Notes: generated by a model from the letters alone, not told the origin. Shown: positions 26,130 through 34,725, numbered from the stretch's first letter. The stretch: DNA of 64,000 nucleotides from Alcaligenes faecalis (GCF_009497775.1 NZ_CP031012.1:2170001-2234000); one strand, 5' to 3'. Numbers and translations are program-made.

Positions 26130-26614
26130 CTCAGTATCTCCCTGTTCAGAATATTCACCACAAGCTCAATAGAACCCTCGGTATCTATAATTCTCTTTTT
26201 AATTATTAATAAAAATAATAGAAAAAAATACCACAGGCAAAGATATAGCGAGAAAGCAATTACCGTCAATCAATCCAGGCGGCTAACTAAAATTATTTAT
26301 TCCATATAATCAGCAAGTTAAGAAGACATGCTTAATCTATCAGCAGGCATACCAAATTAGCTCTTGGGGATTTTAGAAAGACATGTAAAACCCATTACGC
26401 CCCATCCAATATGAAATAAATAAATTTCAATACAGCAAAAAAGAGCTGAAACTAAATGAATGGAATTATGCTGCGCTCCCCATAATCCAGCCGTACGCAA
26501 TGACCGAGAAGTGTCTCCTGAGCACTGAGCACTGAGCACTGCATTCAGCCTATGCGGTTTTTATAGTTATTGTTCGCACCGCGCTTAATGACTGATTTTC
26601 AGAGAAAAACCGTC
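26130..26614. other. AT-rich intergenic region upstream of the toxin-like gene
   Basis: About 485 bases, strongly AT-rich at 26180-26420, contain no supported gene. It holds the promoter of the toxin-like gene and a three-copy heptamer repeat at its right end. A frame of about 60 codons on the minus strand (26357-26539) lacks a ribosome site and is not called. Confidence 0.6.
26520..26540. repeat. Short tandem heptamer, 3 x gagcact
   Basis: Three exact copies of gagcact lie in a row, with a partial fourth (g). The period equals that of the large array at 12533 but the unit is different. Confidence 0.8.
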
Positions 26615-27076
26615 TTACAGGGTGAGCTTGAAACCCTTGTGGCTAGCCGTAAAGCCCAGTTGCTCATAAAACCGATGTGCATCGGTTCGCGCCATATCCG
26701 AGGTCAACTGCACAAGTCGGCATTGACGCTGACGGCATTGTTCTACCGCCCACTGAATCATCAAACGCCCCAATCCCGAGCCACGGGCAGAGCTGGCGAT
26801 GCGCACGGACTCGATTTCCCCACGCCAGGCACCTTGGTGCGACAGGCCGGGCATATAGGTGATCTGCAAGGTTCCGACAACGGCGCCATTCAGTTCTACA
26901 ACAGCCAGATACTGATTTGGATCCGCTTCTATCGCTGCAAATGCGTCCAGATAGGACTGAGCCAAAGGCAGGCTGGTGTTCTCACGCTTCTGACCCAGAA
27001 TATCGTCCGCCAACATGGCCACGATCGCTTCCAGATCTGCTGCTACAGCACGACGAAAAACAGGTGTCGACGTCAC
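26615..27076 (-). CDS. GNAT-family N-acetyltransferase
   Basis: This 153-residue acetyltransferase shows the GNAT fold: FRRAVAADLEAIVAML at the start, GTLQITYMPGLS in the central strands, RIASSARGSGLGRLMIQWAVEQ (acetyl-CoA-binding loop R-G-S-G-L-G near residue 98), and AHRFYEQLGF at the end. The start is a GTG with AGGAG seven bases upstream, which decides it. The substrate is unknown; small GNATs of this type acetylate amino groups of metabolites, antibiotics or proteins. Confidence 0.85.
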   Translation of the reverse strand: MTSTPVFRRAVAADLEAIVAMLADDILGQKRENTSLPLAQSYLDAFAAIEADPNQYLAVVELNGAVVGTLQITYMPGLSHQGAWRGEIESVRIASSARGSGLGRLMIQWAVEQCRQRQCRLVQLTSDMARTDAHRFYEQLGFTASHKGFKLTL

Positions 27077-27156
27077 TTCAAACTCCTCATCAATGAATAG
27101 ACGAAATGAACCTGAAATTATGCCTTCAGTAGCTGACTAATCTGTGACTAGCCCCT

Positions 27157-28281
27157 TCATTCCGAATGCGTATTCTCTGTAATGGCGGGATTGTCAGGTG
27201 TTTTCTGTGCATCCAGCCACGCCAGCCAGGATGCTTGCAAACGCCAGGCGCTGGCGGCACCGGGGGCGTAGCCCATAATTTCTTCGATTTCGGGTAGAGA
27301 AAAACCACGTTCGATCAAGCCTGCACCAAAGGTATTGCGCAGCCTTTGGGGCGTCATTAACAGATCCATCTGCTTGATCCCCCATTTGCTGACGATACGG
27401 GCGAGCGTAGCGGGATTCATCTGCGCTTGGGGCCGGGCAGCACTGATCTGACGGCTCCCAGGAAAGACACGGCTATCTTTTACCCAGGCTGAAGCGTCTT
27501 CGGCTCCACTAAAGATCAACCAGCTACGCAAAATGCCTTCGCACCAGACGGGTACAACAACTTCACGTTTTGCCGCGCCAGCAAGCTTGAGCAGGATAGT
27601 GCCATCACGCCAGTGGGCTGATTCTTCGTCATCTGCTTCATCTGTTTCTATGGGTTCCACTGAGCGTTTGGCTACGCCTATTGCGGAAGGGTGCAACTGC
27701 CCCAACTCCACCGGGCGCAAGCCTGTGCCGAGCATCACAGCCACAATCGTCATATCTCGATATTCACGCCAGCGGGCAGCGATGGTCATATCACTGGCCA
27801 GTTCCAGGACTTGCAGCCGGGAGCGCAGGGCCTTGATCGTGGCAAGGCATTGATCTACGGAAAGAAATTGGGTGGCCTGGTTGTCAGGGGCCTGGCGCCA
27901 GGTTTCCTTGAAGGGGTCATTAATAGCGGGGGCTAGTGCGGGGTTTTCCGAGCGGCCATCCTGGCGGCAGAGCTCTTCGTAAGCACGGGCGATGACTTGT
28001 TGATAACGCTCGCGCTGCGGCCGGCGCACTTCGTCCAGATTGCTCAAGAAGTCCCGAATATCAACGGGTTTGATCTGGGTGTACTGCTTTTTGTGGTCTT
28101 GCAGCGCCTGCAAGAAGCGTCGCCATAAAGTGCGATAAACCCGCTGCGTGCTCGGTGCCATGGGCGGGCGTTGATGCTGCAGCCACGTATCAAACAAGGC
28201 CTCTGCCGAAATATCTGCAGCCTGCGAGCCCAAAATGGGCAGGTCAAACTGCCCTTCTTCTTTTGTAGACCGTTTTTTCAT
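27157..28281 (-). CDS. Tyrosine-recombinase homologue lacking the catalytic tyrosine
   Basis: This 374-residue protein has a core-binding domain (about 22-110; STQRVYRTLWRRFLQAL) and a catalytic-like domain (about 135-350). Arg189 of box I is kept (GTGLRPVELGQL) and so is the box II Arg315 (TPQRLRNTFGAGLIERG). The box II His is Gln312, the second His is Tyr338 (EIMGYAPGAA), and the position expected for the nucleophile is Arg347; no tyrosine follows residue 338. It should therefore be unable to cleave DNA by the normal mechanism, yet the frame is intact, suggesting a retained DNA-binding or structural role. The ribosome site is weak. It has no mobile-element neighbours. Confidence 0.78.
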   Translation of the reverse strand: MKKRSTKEEGQFDLPILGSQAADISAEALFDTWLQHQRPPMAPSTQRVYRTLWRRFLQALQDHKKQYTQIKPVDIRDFLSNLDEVRRPQRERYQQVIARAYEELCRQDGRSENPALAPAINDPFKETWRQAPDNQATQFLSVDQCLATIKALRSRLQVLELASDMTIAARWREYRDMTIVAVMLGTGLRPVELGQLHPSAIGVAKRSVEPIETDEADDEESAHWRDGTILLKLAGAAKREVVVPVWCEGILRSWLIFSGAEDASAWVKDSRVFPGSRQISAARPQAQMNPATLARIVSKWGIKQMDLLMTPQRLRNTFGAGLIERGFSLPEIEEIMGYAPGAASAWRLQASWLAWLDAQKTPDNPAITENTHSE

Positions 28282-28462
28282 TTTGCATCCATCTTTTCCG
28301 TTAATTGCATTTTATTGTCAGGCTAGACAGTATGGCAAGGGGCCTTGCAGCGATAAGACAAGGCAAATAAAGGGAAAACAGGAAAATGTCTTGGTGTGCA
28401 TGGCAGACTTATGAGAATGCGTACAATGCTGCAGCCTGACAACCTTTACGAGCCACGCCACG

Positions 28463-28828
28463 ATGAAGTACTTGGTCACCACCCCACATCGCTCTGAATA
28501 TCCCAACCCCTTGGTCCTGAAAAAAGGCGACTTTCTTAAGATCGGAGAGCTGTGTCAAGGTCCGGAAAATTGGGATAACTGGATTTATTGCTCTACCAAT
28601 GAACACTCCGGCGGATGGGTGCCTGAGCAAATTATTGAACGCCTGCCCGAAGCGGGTACAGGGCAGGCGCTGCAAGATTACAGCGCCCAGGAAATGGATG
28701 TGGATGAAGGTGATCTGGTTCAAGGGGAGAAAATTCTGAATGGCTGGTGCTGGTGTCAGCGCCCCCGGGATGGTGCCCGGGGGTGGGTGCCTATCAGCCA
28801 CCTCTCCGCCCTGCTTTCTGAAACCTGA
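28463..28828 (+). CDS. Tandem SH3-like domain protein
   Basis: This 121-residue cytoplasmic protein has two consecutive SH3-like units: residues about 5-58 (VLKKGDFLKIGE, NWIYCST, GGWVPEQII) and about 66-115 (ALQDYSAQEMDVDEGDLV, GWCWCQR, ARGWVPISHL). The ALYDY-like ALQDYSA and GWVP motifs are the classical SH3 marks. Bacterial proteins of this type are seen in proteobacteria but their partners are unknown. It is divergent from the recombinase homologue, 181 bases away. Confidence 0.75.
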   Translation: MKYLVTTPHRSEYPNPLVLKKGDFLKIGELCQGPENWDNWIYCSTNEHSGGWVPEQIIERLPEAGTGQALQDYSAQEMDVDEGDLVQGEKILNGWCWCQRPRDGARGWVPISHLSALLSET

Positions 28829-28998
28829 TTCCTTGCGGCACGGCTGGCAACAGGAACAGCAGCAGCAACAACAACGACACCAAGGCAGACATTTGCATCA
28901 ATAAACGTGGCAACGACCGCCTAATTGCGGCACTTGCCACGCGCAGCTCATTTGCAACCCAGCCCTTCGACGATGCCAAGCATCCGTATTGAATCGGA

Positions 28999-29583
28999 CT
29001 ATCTATAAAGATTCTGATGAACCCAGCCCTTATTGGTCAGAATCATCCTGGCCTGCCCCTCTACTTCCTGCGCTGTCAAAGCACGTAGATCCTCGTAGGT
29101 ATCCTGAACCGCACTATCCTTGATCCAACCCGCCGCGTCGGCCAGATGGTAGACATAGTTCACCTGACTGACCGTAAACCCGCCAGTGCTGGCCGGCTCG
29201 GTGAAGTAGCTGATTCGGTCTAGAACCAGACGGCCTGTGCAGAAAGCGTCATGTTCGCCTTGGGACTGCTCGGAGCTGGAGCGGCGTAAATAGGTATCCG
29301 CATTCGCAGCCAGCTCGTAACGCGGCGCATCGTCCTGACCCACCTGACGCAGCAAACCCACCTTGGCCAGGGCTGCCAGACGAGCCCGGTCCTCCACAAT
29401 CAAGGGGGAATCATGCTCGGCCTGATAGGGATACACCCGTCCAGGCACACCGACACACAAGCCATCTCGCGTATCCAGATAGCTCTGAATTGCCGTGCTG
29501 AAATTTTCCTCATTGGCCTTTTTCGAGTCCTGGCACCCTGCCAACAAACCGGCTACCACGACGACCAACGCTGTTTTCCACAT
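28999..29583 (-). CDS. Putative lipoprotein of unknown function
   Basis: This 194-residue protein has a lipoprotein signal MWKTALVVVVAGLLAGC with the acylated Cys at 17, and Gln at +2 of the mature protein, consistent with outer-membrane sorting. The mature part contains two further cysteines (GLCVGVPG, DAFCTGR) that could pair, and no domain I recognise. AAGGAAG precedes the ATG at 29583; the frame is open upstream but without a signal sequence. It is divergent from the cytochrome b561 gene. Confidence 0.75.
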   Translation of the reverse strand: MWKTALVVVVAGLLAGCQDSKKANEENFSTAIQSYLDTRDGLCVGVPGRVYPYQAEHDSPLIVEDRARLAALAKVGLLRQVGQDDAPRYELAANADTYLRRSSSEQSQGEHDAFCTGRLVLDRISYFTEPASTGGFTVSQVNYVYHLADAAGWIKDSAVQDTYEDLRALTAQEVEGQARMILTNKGWVHQNLYR

Positions 29584-29797
29584 AAAAACTTCCTTGCTTG
29601 CGAGCTGAAAGAGGGAGTTTAGCCCGCCCCCACCCTGCACTAAAAGCCTTGTCACAAGCTGCAAGAAAATAGCCGTCTTGCAGGAGTGCAAGAGCAATAC
29701 CCCTCAATATTGCATTACTGCGTTGCAAAATCTGGTCTTTTACGATGCTTACAAACAGGTTAAAGTTTCTTGGCTTCGTAAATGAAAGGCATTATCA

Positions 29798-30367
29798 ATG
29801 AGCATCACCCCTGTTCCAGTGAACCGCCAACGCTACACCCGGGTAGCACGCATCCTGCATTGGCTGATGGCACTGGCCCTGACCGCCTTGGTGACCGTGG
29901 GCTACACCATGAAAACCTTGCCCCTGTCCCCGCTGAAACTGCAAGTCTATTCCTGGCACAAGTGGGCCGGCATTTCCCTGCTGGTACTGGTAGTCCTGCG
30001 CCTGCTCTGGCGTTTGTTGAACCGCCCCCCTGCTCTGCCCGCCGGCATGTCCTCCTTCAGCCGGGTTCTGGCCCACTGTGGTCATGCCGCTTTGTACCTG
30101 TTGATGATTGGCATCCCCCTGACGGGTTGGCTGATGAGTTCCGCCAAAGGTTTCCAGACAGTGTGGTTTGGTGTGATCCCCCTGCCCGATCTGGTTTCCA
30201 AAGATAAACCTTTGGGCGAGCTGCTGGTCCAAGTCCACATCTTTTTGAATTACGCCCTGATTGCCATGGTCAGCCTGCACATTCTGGCGGCCTTGAAGCA
30301 TCAGTTCATAGACCGTGACGGCTTGCTTGGCCGCATCACCTTTACTTTAGGCAAAGCCAAATCATGA
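29798..30367 (+). CDS. Cytochrome b561-family membrane protein
   Basis: This 189-residue protein has four transmembrane helices. Haem-ligand candidates are His21 (ARILHWLMAL), His54 (YSWHKWAGISL), His93 or 96 region (LAHCGHAALYLL) and His146/160 (VQVHIFLNYALIAMVSLHILAALKH). This is the CybB/YceJ type of diheme cytochrome that passes electrons across the inner membrane, probably to or from quinone. It overlaps the first yceI gene by four bases (ATGA), the same pairing as yceJ-yceI in enterobacteria. Confidence 0.88.
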   Translation: MSITPVPVNRQRYTRVARILHWLMALALTALVTVGYTMKTLPLSPLKLQVYSWHKWAGISLLVLVVLRLLWRLLNRPPALPAGMSSFSRVLAHCGHAALYLLMIGIPLTGWLMSSAKGFQTVWFGVIPLPDLVSKDKPLGELLVQVHIFLNYALIAMVSLHILAALKHQFIDRDGLLGRITFTLGKAKS

Positions 30368-30927
30368 AAAAATCTGTCTTCGTGTCCCTGCTGATCGGCT
30401 CTCTGGGCCTGAGCGCCAGCCTGTCAGCCAACGCCAGGAATTACCAGGCTCTGGACACCCAAAATAGCGAAATCGGCTTTCAGTATTCCCAAATGGGCGT
30501 GAAGCTGGATGGCCAGTTCCGCAAATTTGAAGGCGAGCTGAACTTCAACCCCGAAGCCCTGGATCAATCCAAGGTGGTGTTGAAAGTGGCACTGGATAGC
30601 GTTGATACCGGCTCCGAAGAAGCCGACGATGAGCTGCAGGACGTGCGCTGGTTCGATATCGACGCGCATCCCCAGGCCGTTTTCAGCTCCAAGAGTTTCC
30701 GCGCTGTCAGCGCCCAACAATATGAAGTGCAAGGCACGCTGCAAATCAAGGGCCGTGAACAGCCTGTCACCGTCATGGCGACCATGGCTCCCGAAGGCGA
30801 CAAAGCCACTTTTAGCGGTGCCTTTGAAATCAAGCGTGGCGATTTTTCGATCGGTGAAGGCTCCTGGTCCACCTACGACATCGTGGCCAACGAGATCACC
30901 GTCAACTTCAAGATTGATGCGAAGTAA
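30364..30927 (+). CDS. YceI-family periplasmic protein
   Basis: This 187-residue protein has a signal peptide of about 24 residues (SLSANA-R). The lipocalin-like YceI fold is shown by NSEIGFQYSQMGVKLDGQF, DIDAHPQAVFSSKSF, and GTLQIKGREQPVTV with a final IVANEITVNFKIDAK. YceI proteins bind isoprenoid or quinone-like molecules in a beta-barrel. Translation is coupled to the cytochrome b561 gene by the ATGA overlap, so a quinone-related electron-transfer role is inferred. A second paralogue follows. Confidence 0.87.
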   Translation: MKKSVFVSLLIGSLGLSASLSANARNYQALDTQNSEIGFQYSQMGVKLDGQFRKFEGELNFNPEALDQSKVVLKVALDSVDTGSEEADDELQDVRWFDIDAHPQAVFSSKSFRAVSAQQYEVQGTLQIKGREQPVTVMATMAPEGDKATFSGAFEIKRGDFSIGEGSWSTYDIVANEITVNFKIDAK

Positions 30928-30980
30928 GCAGACGCATCAGCGCCCCCTCCCCCTACCCGCATAACAAGGATTACACTCTC

Positions 30981-31553
30981 ATGATCAAGCCAGTGATTGC
31001 CCTGTCCGCCAGTTTTCTGTTTGCTTTTGCCGCTCAGGCAGCGCCGGTGACCTATCAGGTTGAACCCAGCCACACCTTCGTGCACTTCAGCTACAAGCAC
31101 TTGGGCCTGAGCACGCAAAGCCAGCGCTTTGACAAGGCCCAGGGCACCGTAACCCTGGACCAGGAAGCCAAGACCGGCAGCATCGACATGAAAGTTGACA
31201 CCCGTTCGGTCAGCACCGGCTTTCCGCTGTTCAACGAACACATCCAGGGCAAGGATCACTTCAACACCGAGCAATTCCCCGAAGCGACTTTTGTGTCCAA
31301 GGACATTCAGTTCGACGGTGACAAGCCTGTGTCCGCCAAGGGTGATCTGACCATCAAGGGCATTACCAAGCCCGTGACCATGACCATCGAGTCTTTCCTG
31401 ACCATGCCCAAGCACCCCATGATGAACAAACCCGCTCTGGGCGCGGACGGCAAGATCGAGATCAAGCGCAGCGAGTTTGGCATGGCTGCCAACGTGCCTT
31501 ACGTGGGTGACGAAGTCACTATCCGTATCGCACTGGAAGCCATTGCCCAGTAA
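30981..31553 (+). CDS. YceI-family periplasmic protein, second copy
   Basis: This 190-residue protein has a signal peptide ending AAQA-A (about residue 20). The mature part has the classical YceI pattern: YQVEPSHTFVHFSYKHLG, VDTRSVSTGFPLFNEHI, FPEATFVSKDI, and GDLTIKGITKPVTM. It is closer to typical E. coli YceI than the preceding gene, so the two are diverged paralogues or separate acquisitions. Third gene of the b561-yceI-yceI unit, 53 bases after the second. Confidence 0.88.
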   Translation: MIKPVIALSASFLFAFAAQAAPVTYQVEPSHTFVHFSYKHLGLSTQSQRFDKAQGTVTLDQEAKTGSIDMKVDTRSVSTGFPLFNEHIQGKDHFNTEQFPEATFVSKDIQFDGDKPVSAKGDLTIKGITKPVTMTIESFLTMPKHPMMNKPALGADGKIEIKRSEFGMAANVPYVGDEVTIRIALEAIAQ

Positions 31554-31584
31554 TAGCGAGCCACTCGCGACTCAGGAAGTCTGA

Positions 31585-31929
31585 TCAGAGGATTTCCTGA
31601 ACCACTTCCAGGGGACGCGCCAGACGCGTCCCTTTTTCTGTCACCACGATAGGACGGTTCAACAAAATGGGATTGGCCTCGATGGCAGCCAGCAAGTCCT
31701 CGTCGCTCAGATCAGGATTGCCCAGATTCAGCTCGCTGTAGACAGCCTCTTTGCTGCGCATGGCCTCGCGTACCGTCAAGCCCGTTGCCGCAATCAGCGC
31801 TTTGAGTTCGCTACGCGACAAAGGCGTTTTCAGGTATTCGATGATCTCGGGTTCCAGACCTTTTTCACGCATCATGGCCAGGGCATTACGCGAAGTGCTG
31901 CAGCGAGGATTATGATAGATTTTGCTCAT
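31585..31929 (-). CDS. ArsC-family (glutaredoxin-type) arsenate reductase-like protein
   Basis: This 114-residue protein has the catalytic Cys10 in HNPRCSTSRNAL, and NRPIVVTEKGTRLARP near residue 92 supplies the anion-binding arginines. Length and motifs fit the glutaredoxin-linked ArsC class. No arsB, arsR or arsH is nearby, so the physiological role may be broader (Spx/YffB-like) and arsenate reduction is inferred only from the family. Confidence 0.85.
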   Translation of the reverse strand: MSKIYHNPRCSTSRNALAMMREKGLEPEIIEYLKTPLSRSELKALIAATGLTVREAMRSKEAVYSELNLGNPDLSDEDLLAAIEANPILLNRPIVVTEKGTRLARPLEVVQEIL

Positions 31930-32051
31930 GACAGTCTTTGACTTCCTATAAACCGTATTCAGGCGAACAATAGTAGCCCAGCGCCGCCGAATACGTCATC
32001 TGGGTAGCTTGCTGCAGACAGGCCAGCGTCTTCACTTAGCCAGGAGAACAC

Positions 32052-32750
32052 ATGATCGACCTGTATTACTGGACCACTCCCAACGGACATAAAGTCACGA
32101 TGTTTCTGGAAGAGTCCGGTCTGCCTTACACGATCCACCCCATCAATATTGGCCAGGGCGATCAATTCAAACCTGAATTCCTGCGTATCGCCCCCAATAA
32201 CCGCATTCCCGCCATTGTTGACCAGGCCCCGCAAGACGGTGGCGAGCCCATCTCCCTGTTCGAGTCTGGAGCCATCCTGCAATATCTGGCAGAAAAAACC
32301 GGCCAGTTCCTGTCTAGCGATTTGCGCGTGCGTACTGAAACCTTGCAGTGGCTGTACTGGCAAATGGGTGGCCTGGGCCCCATGGCCGGTCAAAACCACC
32401 ACTTCAACGTCTATGCACCTGTCAAAATCGAGTACGCTATCGACCGCTATGTGCGTGAGACAGGCCGCCTCTACGGTGTGCTGAACAAGCATCTGGAGCA
32501 GCGCGACTTTATTGCCGGGGACTACTCCATTGCCGATATGGCCAGTTACCCCTGGATCGTCTCCCACCAGCGCCAAAGCCAGAATCTGGACGACTTCCCG
32601 CATTTGAAGCGCTGGTTTCAGCGTATTGGCGAGCGTCCAGCGACTCAGCGCGCCTATGCCCTGGTCGAACAGATCAACCCTGGCTCGCCCGTGCATGACG
32701 ACAAGGCCCGTCAAATCCTCTTTGGCCAAGATTCCAAAACTATCCGATAG
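32052..32750 (+). CDS. yfcG: YfcG-like (Nu-class) glutathione S-transferase
   Basis: This 232-residue GST has an N-terminal thioredoxin-fold domain (1-87) beginning MIDLYYWTTPNGHKVTMFLEE, quoted in two parts as MIDLYYW and TTPNGHKVTMFLEE, with RIPAIVD (cis-Pro) and LFESGAILQYLAE. The helical domain (about 95-220) has YSIADMASYPWI. The TPNGHK motif is the mark of YfcG/YghU enzymes, which act mainly as glutathione-dependent disulfide reductases or peroxidases rather than conjugating enzymes. A lipoprotein gene follows after 12 bases. Confidence 0.88.
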   Translation: MIDLYYWTTPNGHKVTMFLEESGLPYTIHPINIGQGDQFKPEFLRIAPNNRIPAIVDQAPQDGGEPISLFESGAILQYLAEKTGQFLSSDLRVRTETLQWLYWQMGGLGPMAGQNHHFNVYAPVKIEYAIDRYVRETGRLYGVLNKHLEQRDFIAGDYSIADMASYPWIVSHQRQSQNLDDFPHLKRWFQRIGERPATQRAYALVEQINPGSPVHDDKARQILFGQDSKTIR

Positions 32751-32762
32751 GACTACGATCCC

Positions 32763-33554
32763 ATGACCTTACAGCGCCCCTATCAGCTGCTGCTTATTGG
32801 CCTGACAGCCATGGCTCTGTCTGCGTGTTCCAGCACGCCCAGCAATATCTCCCTGATTCCGACGCAAACCCAGGATCAGACTGAAAAAGATGGTGTCTTT
32901 ACCCAGTCCCTGAACTACAAGCACGTCAAACCCGGCTGCACGGGTGAATGTCCACGTCTGGAAGTGAAGTCCCTGATTTTCCCTGGCAACTCCGAGCTGA
33001 CCAAGCTGGTCGATGAAAGCCTGGCCCATATGACCGTCATTTCGGATCGTCACCCCGGCTATCGTGGCCTGAAGGAGTTTGAGGACTACTACTGGGTCAC
33101 GGCCAATAATCGCGACGAAGTGCATTTGTCCGCCCGTACCCGCTACCGCAACCGGGATCTGACTGTCGTAGAACTCAGCTCGGGGATTTACATGACGGGT
33201 GCGGCTCATGGCATTACCGCAACCCAGTTCATCAACTGGGACAATCGCCTGAAAGTCGCTTTGCCCGTGGACCGCATTATTGCCCCCGGCAAGCTCAAGC
33301 CTTTCCAGGAGCTGGTTCGTCAGGCACACAACACCTGGGTTTCCAGTCTGAGCGAAGCACGTGAGGATCGCGCAGGTTGGGACAGAATGTGGCCCTTCCA
33401 GCCCGCCCAGAACATCGCACTGACTGATCAGGGCCTGCTGGTGAAATACAACCCCTACGAAGTCGCCCCCTATTCCTTTGGTCAGCCAGAGCTGCTGCTG
33501 CCCTACTCGCAACTGCGCGGTATTCTGCGTCCTGACTACCTGCCCGCCAATTAA
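32763..33554 (+). CDS. DUF3298/RsiV-like lipoprotein
   Basis: This 263-residue protein has a lipobox LSAC (Cys22). The mature domain shows the DUF3298 pattern, including YWVTANNRDEVHLSARTRYRNR, quoted as YWVTANNRDEV and HLSARTRYRNR, then TGAAHGITATQFINWD and a C-terminal VKYNPYEVAPYSFGQPELLLPY. Related domains occur in RsiV, the lysozyme-sensing anti-sigma factor, and in many proteobacterial lipoproteins of unknown role. It probably shares a transcript with the GST gene and ends at a strong terminator. Confidence 0.82.
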   Translation: MTLQRPYQLLLIGLTAMALSACSSTPSNISLIPTQTQDQTEKDGVFTQSLNYKHVKPGCTGECPRLEVKSLIFPGNSELTKLVDESLAHMTVISDRHPGYRGLKEFEDYYWVTANNRDEVHLSARTRYRNRDLTVVELSSGIYMTGAAHGITATQFINWDNRLKVALPVDRIIAPGKLKPFQELVRQAHNTWVSSLSEAREDRAGWDRMWPFQPAQNIALTDQGLLVKYNPYEVAPYSFGQPELLLPYSQLRGILRPDYLPAN

Positions 33555-33577
33555 GCGTTCGGCTCATATAAAGCACA

Positions 33578-33606
33578 CAGGCAGCGCGTCTCGCGCTGCC
33601 TGTTAA
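33578..33606 (+). terminator. Rho-independent terminator after the GST-lipoprotein unit
   Basis: A perfect 11-bp inverted repeat (caggcagcgcg / cgcgctgcctg) with a 3-nt loop is followed by TTAATAAA. The stem is very strong, although the U-tract is short. Confidence 0.8.
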
Positions 33607-33722
33607 TAAACACAGTATTTTTTGTACGCTATGCCAAACCCGGAATCTTGAGCCCTGGCAAGCCGGAACCGAGCATGTCCTTAGCGTCCGATTCCCCCCC
33701 TCTTTCAAGCTCCCATACCATC

Positions 33723-34562
33723 ATGTCTGATAACTTGTTCCGCTTTCACGACCTGTTTGCTCAACTGGGTCTGCCCAACACCCCCGAGGCGATTGCCAGC
33801 TTTCTGGAAAAACACCGCCCTTTGCCCAATGACGTGCTGCTGGCCGACGCCCCTTTCTGGGACGAATCCCAAGCCGAGTTCATTCGGGAAAAACGCCTGC
33901 AGGACTCGCCCGAGTGGATTCAGGTCATTGATCAACTCAGCGAAGCTCTGCGTCAAACGACCGGCGTGGTGAATCTGTCCGGCCCTTGCCGTGTGCTGGC
34001 CCTGTCCGGCAGCCTGCGTCACAGCTCCTTCAACACGGCCCTGGCCCATGCAGCCCAAGCCCTGGCTCCCCAGGGTATGGCGATTGAAGTGGCCACCTTG
34101 CACGGCATCCCTCTGTATGACGGCGATATCGAGAGCAAGGACGGTATTCCAGAAGCCGTGCTGGCCTTGAAGGAAAAAATCCTGAACGCTGATGCCCTGC
34201 TGCTGGTTACCCCCGAATACAACAATGGCGTACCCGGTGTGTTCAAGAACGGGATTGACTGGCTGTCCCGCACGGACATGAAGGCCATCTTCTCCGGCCG
34301 CATTACCGGAATGATCGGCGCTTCCATGGGTGGCTTTGGCACGATTTCCTCCCAGGCCGCCTGGTTGCCCACCCTGAAAATGCTGGGCGTGTCCCTGTAC
34401 AGCGGCGGCTCTTTGCTGGTGTCTCGTGCGCAGAATTCCTTTGATGCGGAAGGCAAACTGCAAGATGAGAATATCCAGAAAATGCTGAGCAGCTACCTCC
34501 AGGGCTTCCAGACCTTTGTGCATGCTTCCCATATGGCCAAGGCGCAAGAAAAGGCCAATTAA
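33723..34562 (+). CDS. DUF2789 domain fused to NADPH-dependent FMN reductase
   Basis: This 279-residue protein joins two domains. Residues about 4-76 match DUF2789 (FHDLFAQLGLPNTPEAI, KHRPLPNDVLLADAPFW), usually a free-standing protein of about 80 residues. Residues about 86-265 are a flavodoxin-like FMN reductase with GSLRHSSFN (phosphate loop), PEYNNGVPGVFKNGIDWLSR and GASMGGFGTISSQAAWLP. The reductase should pass electrons from NAD(P)H to FMN or quinones. The start is uncertain: ATG 33723 gives the normal DUF2789 N-terminus, but ATG 33675 and a TTG further upstream are in frame. It is a single gene before a terminator. Confidence 0.83.
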   Translation: MSDNLFRFHDLFAQLGLPNTPEAIASFLEKHRPLPNDVLLADAPFWDESQAEFIREKRLQDSPEWIQVIDQLSEALRQTTGVVNLSGPCRVLALSGSLRHSSFNTALAHAAQALAPQGMAIEVATLHGIPLYDGDIESKDGIPEAVLALKEKILNADALLLVTPEYNNGVPGVFKNGIDWLSRTDMKAIFSGRITGMIGASMGGFGTISSQAAWLPTLKMLGVSLYSGGSLLVSRAQNSFDAEGKLQDENIQKMLSSYLQGFQTFVHASHMAKAQEKAN

Positions 34563-34681
34563 GCGGCAATAGATCAAAGGGGTTATGGTTCTCTGCCCAT
34601 AGAGATACTGAATGATCCGGCAGCTTGGAATGCGCTGCAAGACGTCAGTATCACTACAGGCACTCCCAAAATCGCTGCAAC

Positions 34682-34710
34682 AAAAAAGGAGCCTTCAAGG
34701 CTCCTTTTTT
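34682..34710. terminator. Bidirectional terminator
   Basis: AAAAAAGGAGCC and GGCTCCTTTTTT form a 12-bp stem around a 5-nt loop, with A- and T-runs on both sides. It serves the convergent FMN-reductase and ankyrin genes. Confidence 0.93.
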
Positions 34711-34725
34711 CATCCTGTCAGTCAA

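Noticed and set aside
12646..28281. Genomic island bounded by the two recombinase-family genes
   Set aside because: The interval contains core genes (purT, pap), no matching direct repeats at the ends were seen, no tRNA is present, and one recombinase lacks its catalytic tyrosine.
31585..31929. Arsenic-resistance operon
   Set aside because: The ArsC-like gene is alone; no arsR, arsB or acr3 is adjacent.
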